Source: Pseudomonas atagonensis (GTDB lineage Bacteria > Pseudomonadota > Gammaproteobacteria > Pseudomonadales > Pseudomonadaceae). Taken from it: a stretch of 64,000 nucleotides of DNA. The position numbers and the translations under genes were made by a program. The first letter of the stretch is position 1. Every line of letters starts with the position of its first letter. Shown here in pieces: positions 36,283 to 45,610 of the stretch. The notes under the pieces are model-generated. The model was not told where the DNA came from and made no database searches. It saw only the letters and a list, made by a program, of their open reading frames with translations. The stretch lies in NCBI RefSeq assembly GCF_011369485.1, contig NZ_VXCA01000025.1:372001-436000 (forward strand), given 5' to 3'.

Positions 36283-37698
36283 TCACAGGCCTGCGTGGGC
36301 GGCGATGGCGGCGGCGATGGCCAGGGCCAGCTCTTCGGGTTTGCGCTTGATCGAGTAGTTGGTCAGTTCAGGATGACTTTCAACGAAGCTGGTATTGAAC
36401 TGGCCGCTACGGAATTCCGGGTTGCGCAGGATTTCCTGGTAATACGCGGCGGTGGTTTTCACGCCCTGCAGGCGCATGTCGTCGAGGGCGCGCAGACCGC
36501 GATCCATCGCCTCTTCCCAGGTCAGCGCCCAGACCACCAGTTTCAGGCACATCGAGTCGTAGAACGGCGGGATGGTGTAGCCGGTGTAGATCGCTGTGTC
36601 GGTGCGCACGCCCGGGCCGCCGGGGGCGTAGTAACGGGTGATTTTGCCGAAGCTCGGCAGGAAGTTGTTCTTGGGGTCTTCGGCGTTGATGCGGAATTGC
36701 AGGGCAAAACCGCGATGCTGGATGTCTTCCTGCTTCACCGACAGCGGCAGGCCGGAGGCGATGCGGATCTGTTCGCGGACGATGTCGATCCCGGTGATTT
36801 CTTCAGTGATGGTGTGTTCTACCTGCACCCGGGTGTTCATCTCCATGAAGTACACCTCGCCCTCGGCGAGCAGGAACTCCACGGTGCCGGCGTTCTCGTA
36901 GCCGACAGCCTTGGCCGCACGCACCGACAGGTCGCCGATGTAGGCGCGCTGTTCCGGAGTCAGTTGCGGGCTCGGAGCGATTTCGATGAGCTTCTGGTTG
37001 CGCCGCTGGATCGAGCAGTCGCGCTCGAACAGGTGCACGACGTTGCCGAAGCTGTCGCCGAGGATTTGCGCTTCGATGTGCTTGGGATTGACGATGCATT
37101 TTTCCAGGAACACTTCCGCCGAACCGAAGGCCTTGGTCGCTTCGGAAATGACGCGGGGGAAATTCTGTTCAAGTTCTTCGCGGCTGTTGCAGCGGCGGAT
37201 ACCGCGACCGCCGCCACCGGAAGTGGCTTTGAGCATCACCGGATAACCGATGCGATCACCCTCGGCCAACGCTTCTTCGATGTCAGCGACGTTGCCTTCA
37301 GTGCCCGGCGTGACCGGTACGCCTGCCTTGATCATGCTGCGGCGCGCTTCGGTCTTGTCGCCCATGCGGCGAATGACTTCGGCCGACGGGCCAATGAATT
37401 TGATCCCGCGTTCGGCGCAGATGTCGGCGAGCTCAGCGTTTTCCGAAAGAAAACCGTAACCGGGATGCAGTGCATCGCAACCGGTTTCCACGGCGAGATT
37501 CACCAGCTTGCGCGGGTTGAGGTAACCGGCCAGTGGCTCGGCACCAATGCTGTGGGCCTCGTCCGCACGTTTCACATGCAAGGCATGACGGTCGGCGTCA
37601 GAAAAAATCGCAACCGAGCGAATCCCCATTTCGGCGCAGGCTCGCACGATTCGTACGGCAATCTCACCACGGTTGGCGATCAGGATCTTTGTTATCAC
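36283..37698 (-). CDS. pycA: Pyruvate carboxylase subunit A (biotin carboxylase)
   Basis: A 471-residue ATP-grasp biotin carboxylase. Motifs: ILIANRGEIAVRIVRAC at the start, GGGGRGIR (ATP loop), FLEKCIVNPKHIEAQ, and MEMNTRVQVEHT. A GTG start at 37698 is chosen because the family begins right before KILIANRGEIA; AAGGGA is the best ribosome site upstream. It is divergent from pycR, a conserved arrangement in pseudomonads. Confidence 0.93.
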   Translation of the reverse strand: MITKILIANRGEIAVRIVRACAEMGIRSVAIFSDADRHALHVKRADEAHSIGAEPLAGYLNPRKLVNLAVETGCDALHPGYGFLSENAELADICAERGIKFIGPSAEVIRRMGDKTEARRSMIKAGVPVTPGTEGNVADIEEALAEGDRIGYPVMLKATSGGGGRGIRRCNSREELEQNFPRVISEATKAFGSAEVFLEKCIVNPKHIEAQILGDSFGNVVHLFERDCSIQRRNQKLIEIAPSPQLTPEQRAYIGDLSVRAAKAVGYENAGTVEFLLAEGEVYFMEMNTRVQVEHTITEEITGIDIVREQIRIASGLPLSVKQEDIQHRGFALQFRINAEDPKNNFLPSFGKITRYYAPGGPGVRTDTAIYTGYTIPPFYDSMCLKLVVWALTWEEAMDRGLRALDDMRLQGVKTTAAYYQEILRNPEFRSGQFNTSFVESHPELTNYSIKRKPEELALAIAAAIAAHAGL

Positions 37699-37835
37699 TT
37701 GGAGGTTCCCTTGAGCCGGTGGCACCACGACCTGCTAGACCCAGGTCGACGCGTGACCAAATGTTTCAATTTAGTCGCAGGTCCACACTAGCGCTCACAA
37801 GGGATTAACAAAAATGAATAAAAATTGGGTCATGC

Positions 37836-37851
37836 ATAAGTAAAGACTTAT
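37836..37851. promoter_or_regulatory. LysR-type dyad between pycA and pycR
   Basis: ATAAG-N6-CTTAT, a perfect interrupted palindrome of LysR-binding size, lies 37 nt before the pycR start and 137 nt before pycA. PycR is the obvious candidate binder. Confidence 0.6.
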
Positions 37852-37888
37852 AGTTGAGACACTCACCTACGCCAAGAGCCCTAATAAA

Positions 37889-38851
37889 ATGCGTAAGTCC
37901 TTGATGCGTATGACATTGCGTCAATTGCAGATCTTCAATGAAGTGTGCGATTTGCGCTCCTACAGCCGCGCAGCCGACGAAATGTCCCTCACCCAACCAG
38001 CCGTCAGCCTGCAGATTCGCCAGCTCGAAGAGCTGATCGGCCAGCCGTTGTTCGATTACGTCGGCAAAAAACTCTACATGACCGAAGCCGCAGAAGCACT
38101 TCAGCGAGCCAGTCGAGACATTTTCGGCCGACTGGAAAACCTCGATATGCAGCTGTCCGACATGCAGGGTTCGCTGCAGGGCCAACTGAAACTGGCGGTG
38201 GAATCCAGCGCCAAATATTTCGTGCCGCACCTGTTCGCAGCGTTCAAGCGTCAGCACCCGGAAGTGAATCTGCAACTGACCGTGGTTAACCGCGGCCAGG
38301 TAATTCGCCGGCTCTCGGACAACCGCGACGATTTGGTGATCATGTCGATGGTGCCGCAGGACATGGGCCTTGAGTTCTTGCCGTTCCTCAATAACCCGAT
38401 TGTTGCCGTGGCGCGGCCGGATCATCCGTTGGCGCACATGGGCCCGCTGCGCCTGCAGGATCTTGAACCGTACACGCTGCTGATCCGTGAACCCGGCTCG
38501 GGTACGCGACTGGCCTGCGAAGAGTATTTCAAAGAGAAACGCGTGCACTTCACCCAGACCCAAGAGGTCGCTTCAGCCGAAGCGCAACGCGAATGCGTGG
38601 CGGCGGGTCTGGGCCTGGCGCTGTTGACGCGCCACGCCCTGAACCTGGAGCTGGCAACCGGCGGCCTGGTCGAGCTACCGGTCGAAGAGTTGCCGCTGTT
38701 CCGTAGCTGGTGCCTGGTGCAAGCCAAAGCAAAACGGCTGTCACCAGTGGCGCACGCCTTCCTGGCGTTTATTCGCAGCGAGCGCGTGCAGATCAGCGCG
38801 CTGGTTGAGCGTTTCGACGGGAAGCTGCCGGTGCTGCCTGCCAGTGGTTAA
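37889..38851 (+). CDS. pycR: LysR-family regulator of pyruvate carboxylase (PycR)
   Basis: A 320-residue LysR regulator with winged HTH MTLRQLQIFNEVCDLRSYSR...TQPAVSLQIRQLEEL and a CysB-like effector domain. Orthologues lie divergent to pycAB in Pseudomonas, where PycR has been linked to virulence and lipid metabolism. The start is uncertain: ATGs at 37889, 37904 and 37910 are in frame; 37889 has AAGAG about 10 nt upstream. The last 59 nt overlap the opposite-strand small gene. Confidence 0.85.
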   Translation: MRKSLMRMTLRQLQIFNEVCDLRSYSRAADEMSLTQPAVSLQIRQLEELIGQPLFDYVGKKLYMTEAAEALQRASRDIFGRLENLDMQLSDMQGSLQGQLKLAVESSAKYFVPHLFAAFKRQHPEVNLQLTVVNRGQVIRRLSDNRDDLVIMSMVPQDMGLEFLPFLNNPIVAVARPDHPLAHMGPLRLQDLEPYTLLIREPGSGTRLACEEYFKEKRVHFTQTQEVASAEAQRECVAAGLGLALLTRHALNLELATGGLVELPVEELPLFRSWCLVQAKAKRLSPVAHAFLAFIRSERVQISALVERFDGKLPVLPASG

Positions 38852-39005
38852 TTTGCATATCCTCGGGAAAATCGCCGATTTCGGCCTGAAGCTGGCGAAG
38901 TTCGAAGCGATCTTCGATGGCGCGGCGAAATTCCATGCGGCGCTGGTCTTCCTGCTGACGACGGGTTTTCGCGGCGCTGTTGCGTTCTTCGTAGGGCTGA
39001 GCCAT
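38793..39005 (-). CDS. Small PA3496-like protein (putative envelope integrity family)
   Basis: A 70-residue, highly charged protein beginning MAQPYEERNSAAKTRRQQED. The KTRRQQEDQRRMEFRRAIED core matches the small pseudomonad PA3496 family as I remember it. GGGAG lies 8 nt before the ATG at 39005. It has no signal peptide or membrane segment. Its 3' end overlaps the end of pycR on the other strand by 59 nt, and the last 15 residues diverge from the family, so the C-terminus may be drifted. The function of the family is not established. Confidence 0.7.
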   Translation of the reverse strand: MAQPYEERNSAAKTRRQQEDQRRMEFRRAIEDRFELRQLQAEIGDFPEDMQINHWQAAPAASRRNAQPAR

Positions 39006-39098
39006 TTCGAGTCTCCCAAGGCGAGTACGGGAGTTTCACGATAGGCGGGAGGGATGACGGTTTGGCTGCTTCGGGATGACAGTGCGATGAATCTTACT

Positions 39099-39218
39099 GT
39101 GGCGATGGGATTTATCCCCGTTGGGCTGCGGAGCGGCCCGCAAGCCCGGAAGTACGATGTCGCTTGCGAAGATCTTGCGACTGCATCGCAGCCGAACGGG
39201 GATAAATCCCCTCGCCAC
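39099..39218. repeat. Long REP-like inverted repeat, GTGGCGA(G/T)GGGATTTATCCCCG family
   Basis: Inverted copies of the same element as at 12202-12332, with the extension GG(C)TGCG(G)AGCGG and complement. It lies between the small PA3496-like gene and the end of rccR. Confidence 0.85.
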
Positions 39219-39226
39219 AACAGCTA

Positions 39227-40093
39227 TCAGTCGTCGAGGGCTTTTACGGCTTTAGGTGAGAGGCGCAAGCTGCGCAAACTGCGCTTCACACTCTTCAAGT
39301 GATTGACCAGGCTTGGCCCGCGCGCCATGGCCACGCCCATCGCCAACACATCAATCACTACCAGATGGGCGATCCGTGAGGTCAGCGGCGTATAGATTTC
39401 GGTGTCTTCGTGCACGTCGATCGCCAGGTTGACCGTCGACAATTCCGCCAACGGTGTCTGACTCGGGCACAAGGTAATCAACGAAGCGCCACTCTCGCGA
39501 ACGAGGTTGGCGGTAATCAGCAGGTCTTTCGAACGCCCCGATTGGGAAATGCAAATCGCCACATCGGTCGGCTTCAGCGTCACCGCCGACATCGCCTGCA
39601 TGTGGGGGTCGGAATACGCGGCCGCCGTGAGCAGCAAGCGAAAGAATTTGTGCTGCGCATCCGCTGCCACCGCGCCCGACGCACCGAAACCATAGAATTC
39701 GACACGCTGGGCCTGGGACATCAACGTCACGGCGCGCTGCAGTTCCACCGGATCGAGTTTCTCGCGAACCTCCATCAACGTGTGCAGCGTGGTGTCGAAA
39801 ATCTTCAGGCTGTAATCGGCGACGGAGTCGTCTTCATGGATCGCGAACTGACCGAAGCTGGCGCCGGCCGCGAGGCTTTGCGCGAGCTTGAGTTTCAGAT
39901 CCTGGAAACCGGAACAACCGATGGCCCGGCAGAAGCGCACGATGGTCGGCTCACTGATGCCGACGCTGTGGGCCAGGTCAGCCATGGAACTGTGCATCAC
40001 GGCCGCAGGGTCAAGCAGCACGTGGTCGGCGACCTTGAGCTCCGACTTGCGTAACAGGTGACGTGACTGGGCGATGTGTTGCAGCAGATTCAA
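39227..40093 (-). CDS. rccR: RpiR/HexR-family regulator, probably RccR
   Basis: A 288-residue regulator with an N-terminal HTH of the RpiR type (MADLAHSVGISEPTIVRFCRAIG) and a C-terminal SIS sugar-phosphate domain (FYGFGASGAVA, ICISQSGRSKDLL). It resembles HexR but is a distinct paralogue. Its place next to pycR-pycAB matches PA5438, the RccR regulator reported to sense KDPG and control central carbon genes such as glyoxylate and pyruvate metabolism. I rely on neighbourhood for the name. A perfect palindrome 39 nt upstream suggests autoregulation. Confidence 0.82.
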   Translation of the reverse strand: MNLLQHIAQSRHLLRKSELKVADHVLLDPAAVMHSSMADLAHSVGISEPTIVRFCRAIGCSGFQDLKLKLAQSLAAGASFGQFAIHEDDSVADYSLKIFDTTLHTLMEVREKLDPVELQRAVTLMSQAQRVEFYGFGASGAVAADAQHKFFRLLLTAAAYSDPHMQAMSAVTLKPTDVAICISQSGRSKDLLITANLVRESGASLITLCPSQTPLAELSTVNLAIDVHEDTEIYTPLTSRIAHLVVIDVLAMGVAMARGPSLVNHLKSVKRSLRSLRLSPKAVKALDD

Positions 40094-40132
40094 GGGGCTG
40101 GACTCTTCTTATGGGCGGGGATGTAGCACGCT

Positions 40133-40147
40133 TGTAGTTATACTACA
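40133..40147. promoter_or_regulatory. Palindrome upstream of rccR
   Basis: TGTAGT-TAT-ACTACA, a perfect 6-3-6 palindrome 39 nt before the rccR ATG, in promoter position. The likely binder is RccR itself. Confidence 0.6.
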
Positions 40148-40220
40148 TGAATTGTCTTTTTGCCTGCTCAATGCGTAACTCCATGTCCCCGTATCAGGCA
40201 CGATGGCGTACATGTAGCCC

Positions 40221-43094
40221 TTAAAGCGGTTTGTCCTGTTCGCGCAAAAGCCCGGCCAGAGCAGTCGCCTCTACCGGCCGACTGATCAGATACCCCTGCA
40301 CTTCATCGCAACGTTCCTCGCGCAAGAATTGCAGCTGCTCCTGACGCTCTACCCCTTCCGCCACCACCTTCAGCGACAAGCCGTGGGCCATGGCAATGAT
40401 CGCGCGCGTGATCGCCGCGTCCTCGCTGCCCTCCCCCAGCCCGCGAATGAAGGCCTGATCGATCTTCACGTAATCCACCGGAATGCGCTTGAGGTAACTC
40501 AGCGACGAATAGCCGGTACCAAAATCATCAATCGCCAGTTTCACCCCCAGATCACGCAGTTGCTGGAAGGTCGCGATGATGTGTTCGACGCTGTCGAGCA
40601 ACTGGCTCTCGGTGAGTTCCAGCTCGAGGTAGTGCGGCGCCAGCCCGGTTTCCTCCAACACCTGGCGCACCAGACTGACCAGTTTGCCCTGACGCAATTG
40701 ATGCACCGACAGATTTACCGAAACGCGGATCGGCTCCAGCCCTTGACGCTGCCACTCGCACGCCTGCCAGCAGGCCTGGCGCAGGACGAACTCTCCAATA
40801 GGCCCGATCAGCCCGGTCTCTTCGGCCAGACCGATGAAATCCCCCGGCGGCACCCGGCCCATGGTCGGATGATCCCAACGCACCAGTGCTTCGGCCGCGT
40901 TCAACCGCCCGGTTTCCAGACACAGCTTGGGCTGGTAAAACACTTTCAACTGCCGCTCTTCGATGGCTTTGCGCAACTGGTTTTCCAGCTGCAAACGTTC
41001 CAGCGTGCTGGCCTGCAGGCTCTCGGTGTAGAACTGGAAATTATTGCCGCCCAAATGCTTGGCGTGTTGCATGGCCATGTTCGACTGGCTGACCAGTGCA
41101 GAAATCTCTCGGGCGTTGTCCGGCAGCATGCTGATGCCCATCGAGGCGCTGACCACCAGCTCGTGCCCTTCGATGGTCAGCGGCAAGCGCAGCTTGGTCG
41201 ACAAGCGCGTTGCGACGCGTGCGAGGCTCGACAAGTTGCCGTAGGCATCGAACAGCACCGCAAACTCGTCACCTGACAGCCGAGCGATGGTGTCGGCCTC
41301 CGGCAACGCATTGACCAGCCGCCGCGCCATTTTCTGCAGCAGTTGGTCGGCAACTTCATGCCCGAGGCTGTCATTGAGCAATTTGAAACGATCGAGATTG
41401 ACGTGCAGCAGCGCCAGACTGCGTCGACCGCCCTGCCGCACTCGTTGATGGGCTTCGTGCAGGCGCTCACGGAACAGCGAGCGGTTGGCCAGCCCAGTGA
41501 GCTCGTCGTAGTGCGTCAGATAGCGCATGCGCTCTTCGGACTCGCGCCGCGCCGACAGATCGGCGAAGAAGCCGACGATATGGCTGACATTTCCCCGATC
41601 ATCGCGCACCGCATTGAGCTGCAGCCACTGCGGGTACAGCTCTCCGTTCTTGCGCGTTTCCACCAATTCGCCCTGCCAGCTGCCGTGCTGTTCCAGCGCG
41701 TGACGGATCGCCACGTAGTGGCGGCGGGCATCGCGACTGCACGGTAGCTCGACCACGTTGCGCCCGAGCATGTCGTCGATGTCATAACCGGTGACGCGGC
41801 TGAATGCCTGATTGATCGCGATCAGCGCGTAATTCGGATCGAGAATCACGATGCCCTCGCTGGCAGCTTCAAACACCGTCGCCGCCAGCCGCTGCTGCTC
41901 TTCGAGGCTTTTGCTGGCGCTGATGTCGCGGCGGGTGCCAACCATGCGAATCACTCGCCCGCTGTCGCTGCGCTCCACGGCACGACCACGGTCTTCGATC
42001 CACACCCAATGGCCATCGCCGTGGCGCACGCGGTACTCGATCTGATAATCCTCGGTGCGGCCCTTCAGATGCTCGATCAGCGCGTGCTTGAGCGGTGGCA
42101 CATCCTCCGGGTGCAGACGCGGGCGCAAATGCCGCAACAGCCCGGTGACGTACTCCGGATCAATGCCGAACAGTTCCTGAATCTGCGTGTGATGAACTTC
42201 ATCGGTTTGCAGGTTCCAGTCCCACAATCCCAATTCGCTGGCCTTCAAGGCCAGCGCCAGACGCGCCTCGCTTTTGCTCAAGGCCTGATTGGCGATGTCC
42301 AGTTCACGGCTGCGCTGGGCGACGCGGTCTTCCAGTTCAACCTGCGCTTCGCGCAACTTGCCCTCGGCACAACGCCGATGCTCGATTTCCTTGGCCAGTT
42401 CCTGATTGAGCTGTTCGCTGCGCAGTTGCGTCTGTTGCAGGTGCTCGATCAGGTGTTGATTCTGAAAGCGCCGCAGCAGGCCGCGATCAATCAACCGATT
42501 GACCTGCCACGCCACCACACTCAACGACCCCAGCAGGATCAAGCCGAGCCAGCCCCACCCGCGCGCCTGCTCGTCGCCACCCCAGAACAGGTAGCTGATC
42601 GCCGGCAGCAGACAGGGCAAGGTGAAGGAGAGAAACGCTGGCAGGCTCACGGCGTAGGCGACGCTGGCCGAGAGTGTCGCCGCGCCGATCAGGCCGAACA
42701 CCCAGGCCTGCTGCATGAAATTGTCGGCGGGCACAAGCGCAATGCCGGCGCCGGCGAGGGTCAGGCCGGTCATGGTCGAACCGAGCAAAAACATCCTGAA
42801 CCAGATCGGTTGGGCCTGACGGTCGGGAATCGCCGAATCGAACGCCGCGACCTGAATCACCCGCAACGCCACCAGCGACAGCAACCACACCAGCCAGACG
42901 CTGACCACGAAGTAGCGCTGCGGGCTCCAGAGCAAACCGGCGCAGACCAGACCATTGATCAACATGAAGAGTGTGGGCAACAACGAGCCCTGATACAGCA
43001 GACGCGTGCGCTCGACCGCCATTTCGACGGCATAGTGCTTGCGGATAACCCGGGGTTCCACAGAGGGGCCCGACAGTTCGGAGCTGAGGGTCAT
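40221..43094 (-). CDS. Membrane-anchored PAS-GGDEF-EAL cyclic-di-GMP protein
   Basis: A 957-residue inner-membrane signalling protein. Order: about seven hydrophobic segments (residues about 35-195), a coiled coil (about 210-275), two PAS/PAC units (about 280-530), GGDEF domain and EAL domain. The GGDEF active site reads RLSGDEFAVLF, with Ser for the first Gly, so cyclase activity may persist or be reduced. The EAL motif is intact (AAEALVRW) along with IDDFGTGYSSLSYL, so phosphodiesterase activity is expected. ATG at 43094 (MTLSSELSG) is chosen; the frame is open to 43154. It sits upstream of divergent uvrD, as PA5442 does with PA5443. Confidence 0.9.
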   Translation of the reverse strand: MTLSSELSGPSVEPRVIRKHYAVEMAVERTRLLYQGSLLPTLFMLINGLVCAGLLWSPQRYFVVSVWLVWLLSLVALRVIQVAAFDSAIPDRQAQPIWFRMFLLGSTMTGLTLAGAGIALVPADNFMQQAWVFGLIGAATLSASVAYAVSLPAFLSFTLPCLLPAISYLFWGGDEQARGWGWLGLILLGSLSVVAWQVNRLIDRGLLRRFQNQHLIEHLQQTQLRSEQLNQELAKEIEHRRCAEGKLREAQVELEDRVAQRSRELDIANQALSKSEARLALALKASELGLWDWNLQTDEVHHTQIQELFGIDPEYVTGLLRHLRPRLHPEDVPPLKHALIEHLKGRTEDYQIEYRVRHGDGHWVWIEDRGRAVERSDSGRVIRMVGTRRDISASKSLEEQQRLAATVFEAASEGIVILDPNYALIAINQAFSRVTGYDIDDMLGRNVVELPCSRDARRHYVAIRHALEQHGSWQGELVETRKNGELYPQWLQLNAVRDDRGNVSHIVGFFADLSARRESEERMRYLTHYDELTGLANRSLFRERLHEAHQRVRQGGRRSLALLHVNLDRFKLLNDSLGHEVADQLLQKMARRLVNALPEADTIARLSGDEFAVLFDAYGNLSSLARVATRLSTKLRLPLTIEGHELVVSASMGISMLPDNAREISALVSQSNMAMQHAKHLGGNNFQFYTESLQASTLERLQLENQLRKAIEERQLKVFYQPKLCLETGRLNAAEALVRWDHPTMGRVPPGDFIGLAEETGLIGPIGEFVLRQACWQACEWQRQGLEPIRVSVNLSVHQLRQGKLVSLVRQVLEETGLAPHYLELELTESQLLDSVEHIIATFQQLRDLGVKLAIDDFGTGYSSLSYLKRIPVDYVKIDQAFIRGLGEGSEDAAITRAIIAMAHGLSLKVVAEGVERQEQLQFLREERCDEVQGYLISRPVEATALAGLLREQDKPL

Positions 43095-43351
43095 GGGCAA
43101 CGTTCTTGTTCTTATAAGGAGGGCGTGCGCCCGAAACGTGGACGGAGCATACACAAGCCCATCCCGTTGCCAAACTGCTCCAGATCATAATTTCATGGAA
43201 ACTTTTCGCCGCCGGGCCACTGATAAAACCCGCAGAGCGAGACGGGCTGACGCCTACAGACAATGACCGACCGGTCGTCATCAGCAACACTTTCATCGGC
43301 TAATGCAAAGCTCGGTTTGCCCGGGCCTGCGGCGCACCCTAGAATGCCCCG

Positions 43352-45535
43352 ATGCGCGATGATCTCTCCCTTCTGCTGAACTCCCTCAACGATGCCCAAC
43401 GCCAGGCCGTAGCAGCCCCCGTTGGCCGTCAGTTGGTCCTGGCCGGCGCCGGTTCCGGTAAAACCCGAGTGCTGGTGCACCGTATCGCCTGGTTGATCCA
43501 GGTCGAAAACGCCTCGCCCCACTCCATTTTATCGGTGACCTTCACCAACAAGGCCGCTGCCGAGATGCGTCACCGCATCGAGCAGTTGCTGGGCATCAAC
43601 CCGGCCGGCATGTGGGTCGGCACCTTCCACGGCCTGGCGCACCGCTTGCTGCGGGCGCACTGGCAGGAAGCAGGCTTGAGCCAGACCTTCCAGATTCTCG
43701 ACAGCGACGACCAGCAACGCCTGGTCAAGCGAGTGATCCGCGAGCTGGGTCTGGACGAACAGCGCTGGCCGGCGCGTCAGGCGCAGTGGTTCATCAACGG
43801 GCAGAAAGACGAAGGTCTGCGTCCGCAACACATTCAGGCCAGCGGCGATTTGTACCTGGCGACCATGCGCGGCATTTACGAGGCCTACGAGGCTGCGTGC
43901 CAGCGCGCCGGCGTCATCGACTTCTCCGAACTGCTGCTGCGTGCCCTCGACCTGTGGCGCGACCACCCGGGCCTGTTGGCGCATTATCAGAAGCGCTTCC
44001 GGCACATTCTGGTGGACGAGTTCCAGGACACCAACGCCGTGCAGTACGCCTGGCTGCGTCTGCTCGGCAAGGGCGGCGACAGCCTGATGGTGGTCGGCGA
44101 CGACGACCAGTCAATCTACGGCTGGCGCGGCGCGAAAATCGAAAACATTCATCAGTACTCGTCTGACTTCCCGGACTCGGAAACCATTCGCCTGGAGCAG
44201 AACTACCGCTCCACGGCCGGCATCCTCAAAGCCGCCAACGCCTTGATCGCCAACAACACCGGGCGTCTCGGCAAAGAGTTGTGGACGGATGGTGGCGACG
44301 GCGAAGCGATCAACCTGTACGCCGCGTTCAACGAACACGATGAAGCACGCTACGTTGTCGAAACCATCGAAAGCGCGCTGAAAACCGGCCTGGCTCGTAG
44401 CGATATCGCGATTCTGTACCGCTCCAACGCCCAATCGCGCGTTTTGGAAGAAGCCTTGCTGCGTGAGCGCATTCCGTACCGCATCTATGGCGGTCAGCGC
44501 TTCTTCGAGCGCGCAGAAATCAAGAACGCCATGGCTTACCTGCGTTTGCTGGAAGGTCGCGGCAACGATGCGGCACTGGAACGGGTGATCAACGTTCCGG
44601 CCCGTGGTATCGGCGAGAAAACCGTCGAAGCGATCCGCGACCACGCCCGCCACAGCGATGTGTCGATGTGGGAAGCGATGCGCCAACTGGTCGCCAACAA
44701 AGGCCTGACCGGTCGTGCGGCTGGCGCTCTCGGCGCGTTTATCGAGCTGATCGAAAACCTCGCCGCCAAGTGCATGGAAATGCCGCTGCACTTGATGACG
44801 CAAACCGTCATCGAGCAATCCGGTCTGATCGCTTATCACGAAGCGGAAAAAGGCGAAAAAGGCCAGGCCCGGGTAGAAAACCTTGAGGAACTGGTCAGCG
44901 CCGCGCGCAACTTCGAGAACACCGAAGACGACGAAGAGCTGACGCCACTAGCGGCGTTCCTCGGCCACGCGTCGCTGGAAGCCGGCGACACTCAGGCCGA
45001 CGAGCACGAAGACAGCATTCAGCTGATGACCCTGCACAGCGCCAAAGGTCTGGAATTCCCGTACGTGTTTCTGGTGGGCATGGAAGAAGGACTGTTCCCG
45101 CACAAGATGAGCCTGGAAGAACCGGGGCGTCTGGAGGAAGAACGTCGCCTGGCCTACGTCGGCATCACCCGCGCCATGCAGAATTTGGTGATGACCTATG
45201 CTGAAACCCGACGCCTGTACGGCAGCGAAACCTACAACAAGGTCTCGCGATTCGTACGCGAAGTGCCGAAAGGCCTGATCCAGGAAGTGCGCTTGTCGAA
45301 CAGCGTCAGCCGACCGTTCGGCGGCAATCAGTCGATGAGCGGCAGCAACCTGTTCAGTGGCGCCGAGATTCCGGAAACCGGACTCAGCCTCGGTCAGGCT
45401 GTGCGGCATTCGATCTTTGGCGACGGCGTGATCCTCAACTTCGAGGGCGCGGGTGCTCAAGCCCGGGTGCAGGTGAACTTCAGCGAAGGCAGCAAGTGGC
45501 TGATGCTGGGGTACGCGAAGCTGGAAGCTATTTAA
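43352..45535 (+). CDS. uvrD: DNA helicase II UvrD
   Basis: A 727-residue SF1A 3'-5' helicase of nucleotide excision and mismatch repair. Motifs in order: LNDAQRQAVAAP (Q motif), AGAGSGKTRVLVHR (Walker A), VDEFQDTN (motif II), GDDDQSIYGWRGA (motif III), and VGITRAMQNLVMTYAE (motif VI). The Tudor-like C-terminal region (GDGVILNFEGAG) identifies UvrD rather than Rep. No close ribosome site stands out at 43352, but the N-terminus MRDDLSLLLNSLNDAQ matches the family. Confidence 0.95.
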   Translation: MRDDLSLLLNSLNDAQRQAVAAPVGRQLVLAGAGSGKTRVLVHRIAWLIQVENASPHSILSVTFTNKAAAEMRHRIEQLLGINPAGMWVGTFHGLAHRLLRAHWQEAGLSQTFQILDSDDQQRLVKRVIRELGLDEQRWPARQAQWFINGQKDEGLRPQHIQASGDLYLATMRGIYEAYEAACQRAGVIDFSELLLRALDLWRDHPGLLAHYQKRFRHILVDEFQDTNAVQYAWLRLLGKGGDSLMVVGDDDQSIYGWRGAKIENIHQYSSDFPDSETIRLEQNYRSTAGILKAANALIANNTGRLGKELWTDGGDGEAINLYAAFNEHDEARYVVETIESALKTGLARSDIAILYRSNAQSRVLEEALLRERIPYRIYGGQRFFERAEIKNAMAYLRLLEGRGNDAALERVINVPARGIGEKTVEAIRDHARHSDVSMWEAMRQLVANKGLTGRAAGALGAFIELIENLAAKCMEMPLHLMTQTVIEQSGLIAYHEAEKGEKGQARVENLEELVSAARNFENTEDDEELTPLAAFLGHASLEAGDTQADEHEDSIQLMTLHSAKGLEFPYVFLVGMEEGLFPHKMSLEEPGRLEEERRLAYVGITRAMQNLVMTYAETRRLYGSETYNKVSRFVREVPKGLIQEVRLSNSVSRPFGGNQSMSGSNLFSGAEIPETGLSLGQAVRHSIFGDGVILNFEGAGAQARVQVNFSEGSKWLMLGYAKLEAI

Positions 45536-45554
45536 GGGCAGCCCGTCGTTGCTC

Positions 45555-45583
45555 ATCGTTCCCACGCTCTGCGTGGGAACGAT
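45555..45583. repeat. Palindromic repeat ATCGTTCCCACGC-TCT-GCGTGGGAACGAT
   Basis: A perfect 13-bp stem with a 3-nt loop, 19 nt after the uvrD stop. Very similar palindromes are widespread between genes in P. fluorescens and P. syringae. It may also act as a transcription end signal here. Confidence 0.8.
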
Positions 45584-45610
45584 CGGACACGAACACTGGA
45601 GGCAACATCC

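Noticed and set aside
36271..37791. 506-codon open frame opposite pycA
   Set aside because: Shadow frame; pycA has all biotin carboxylase motifs.
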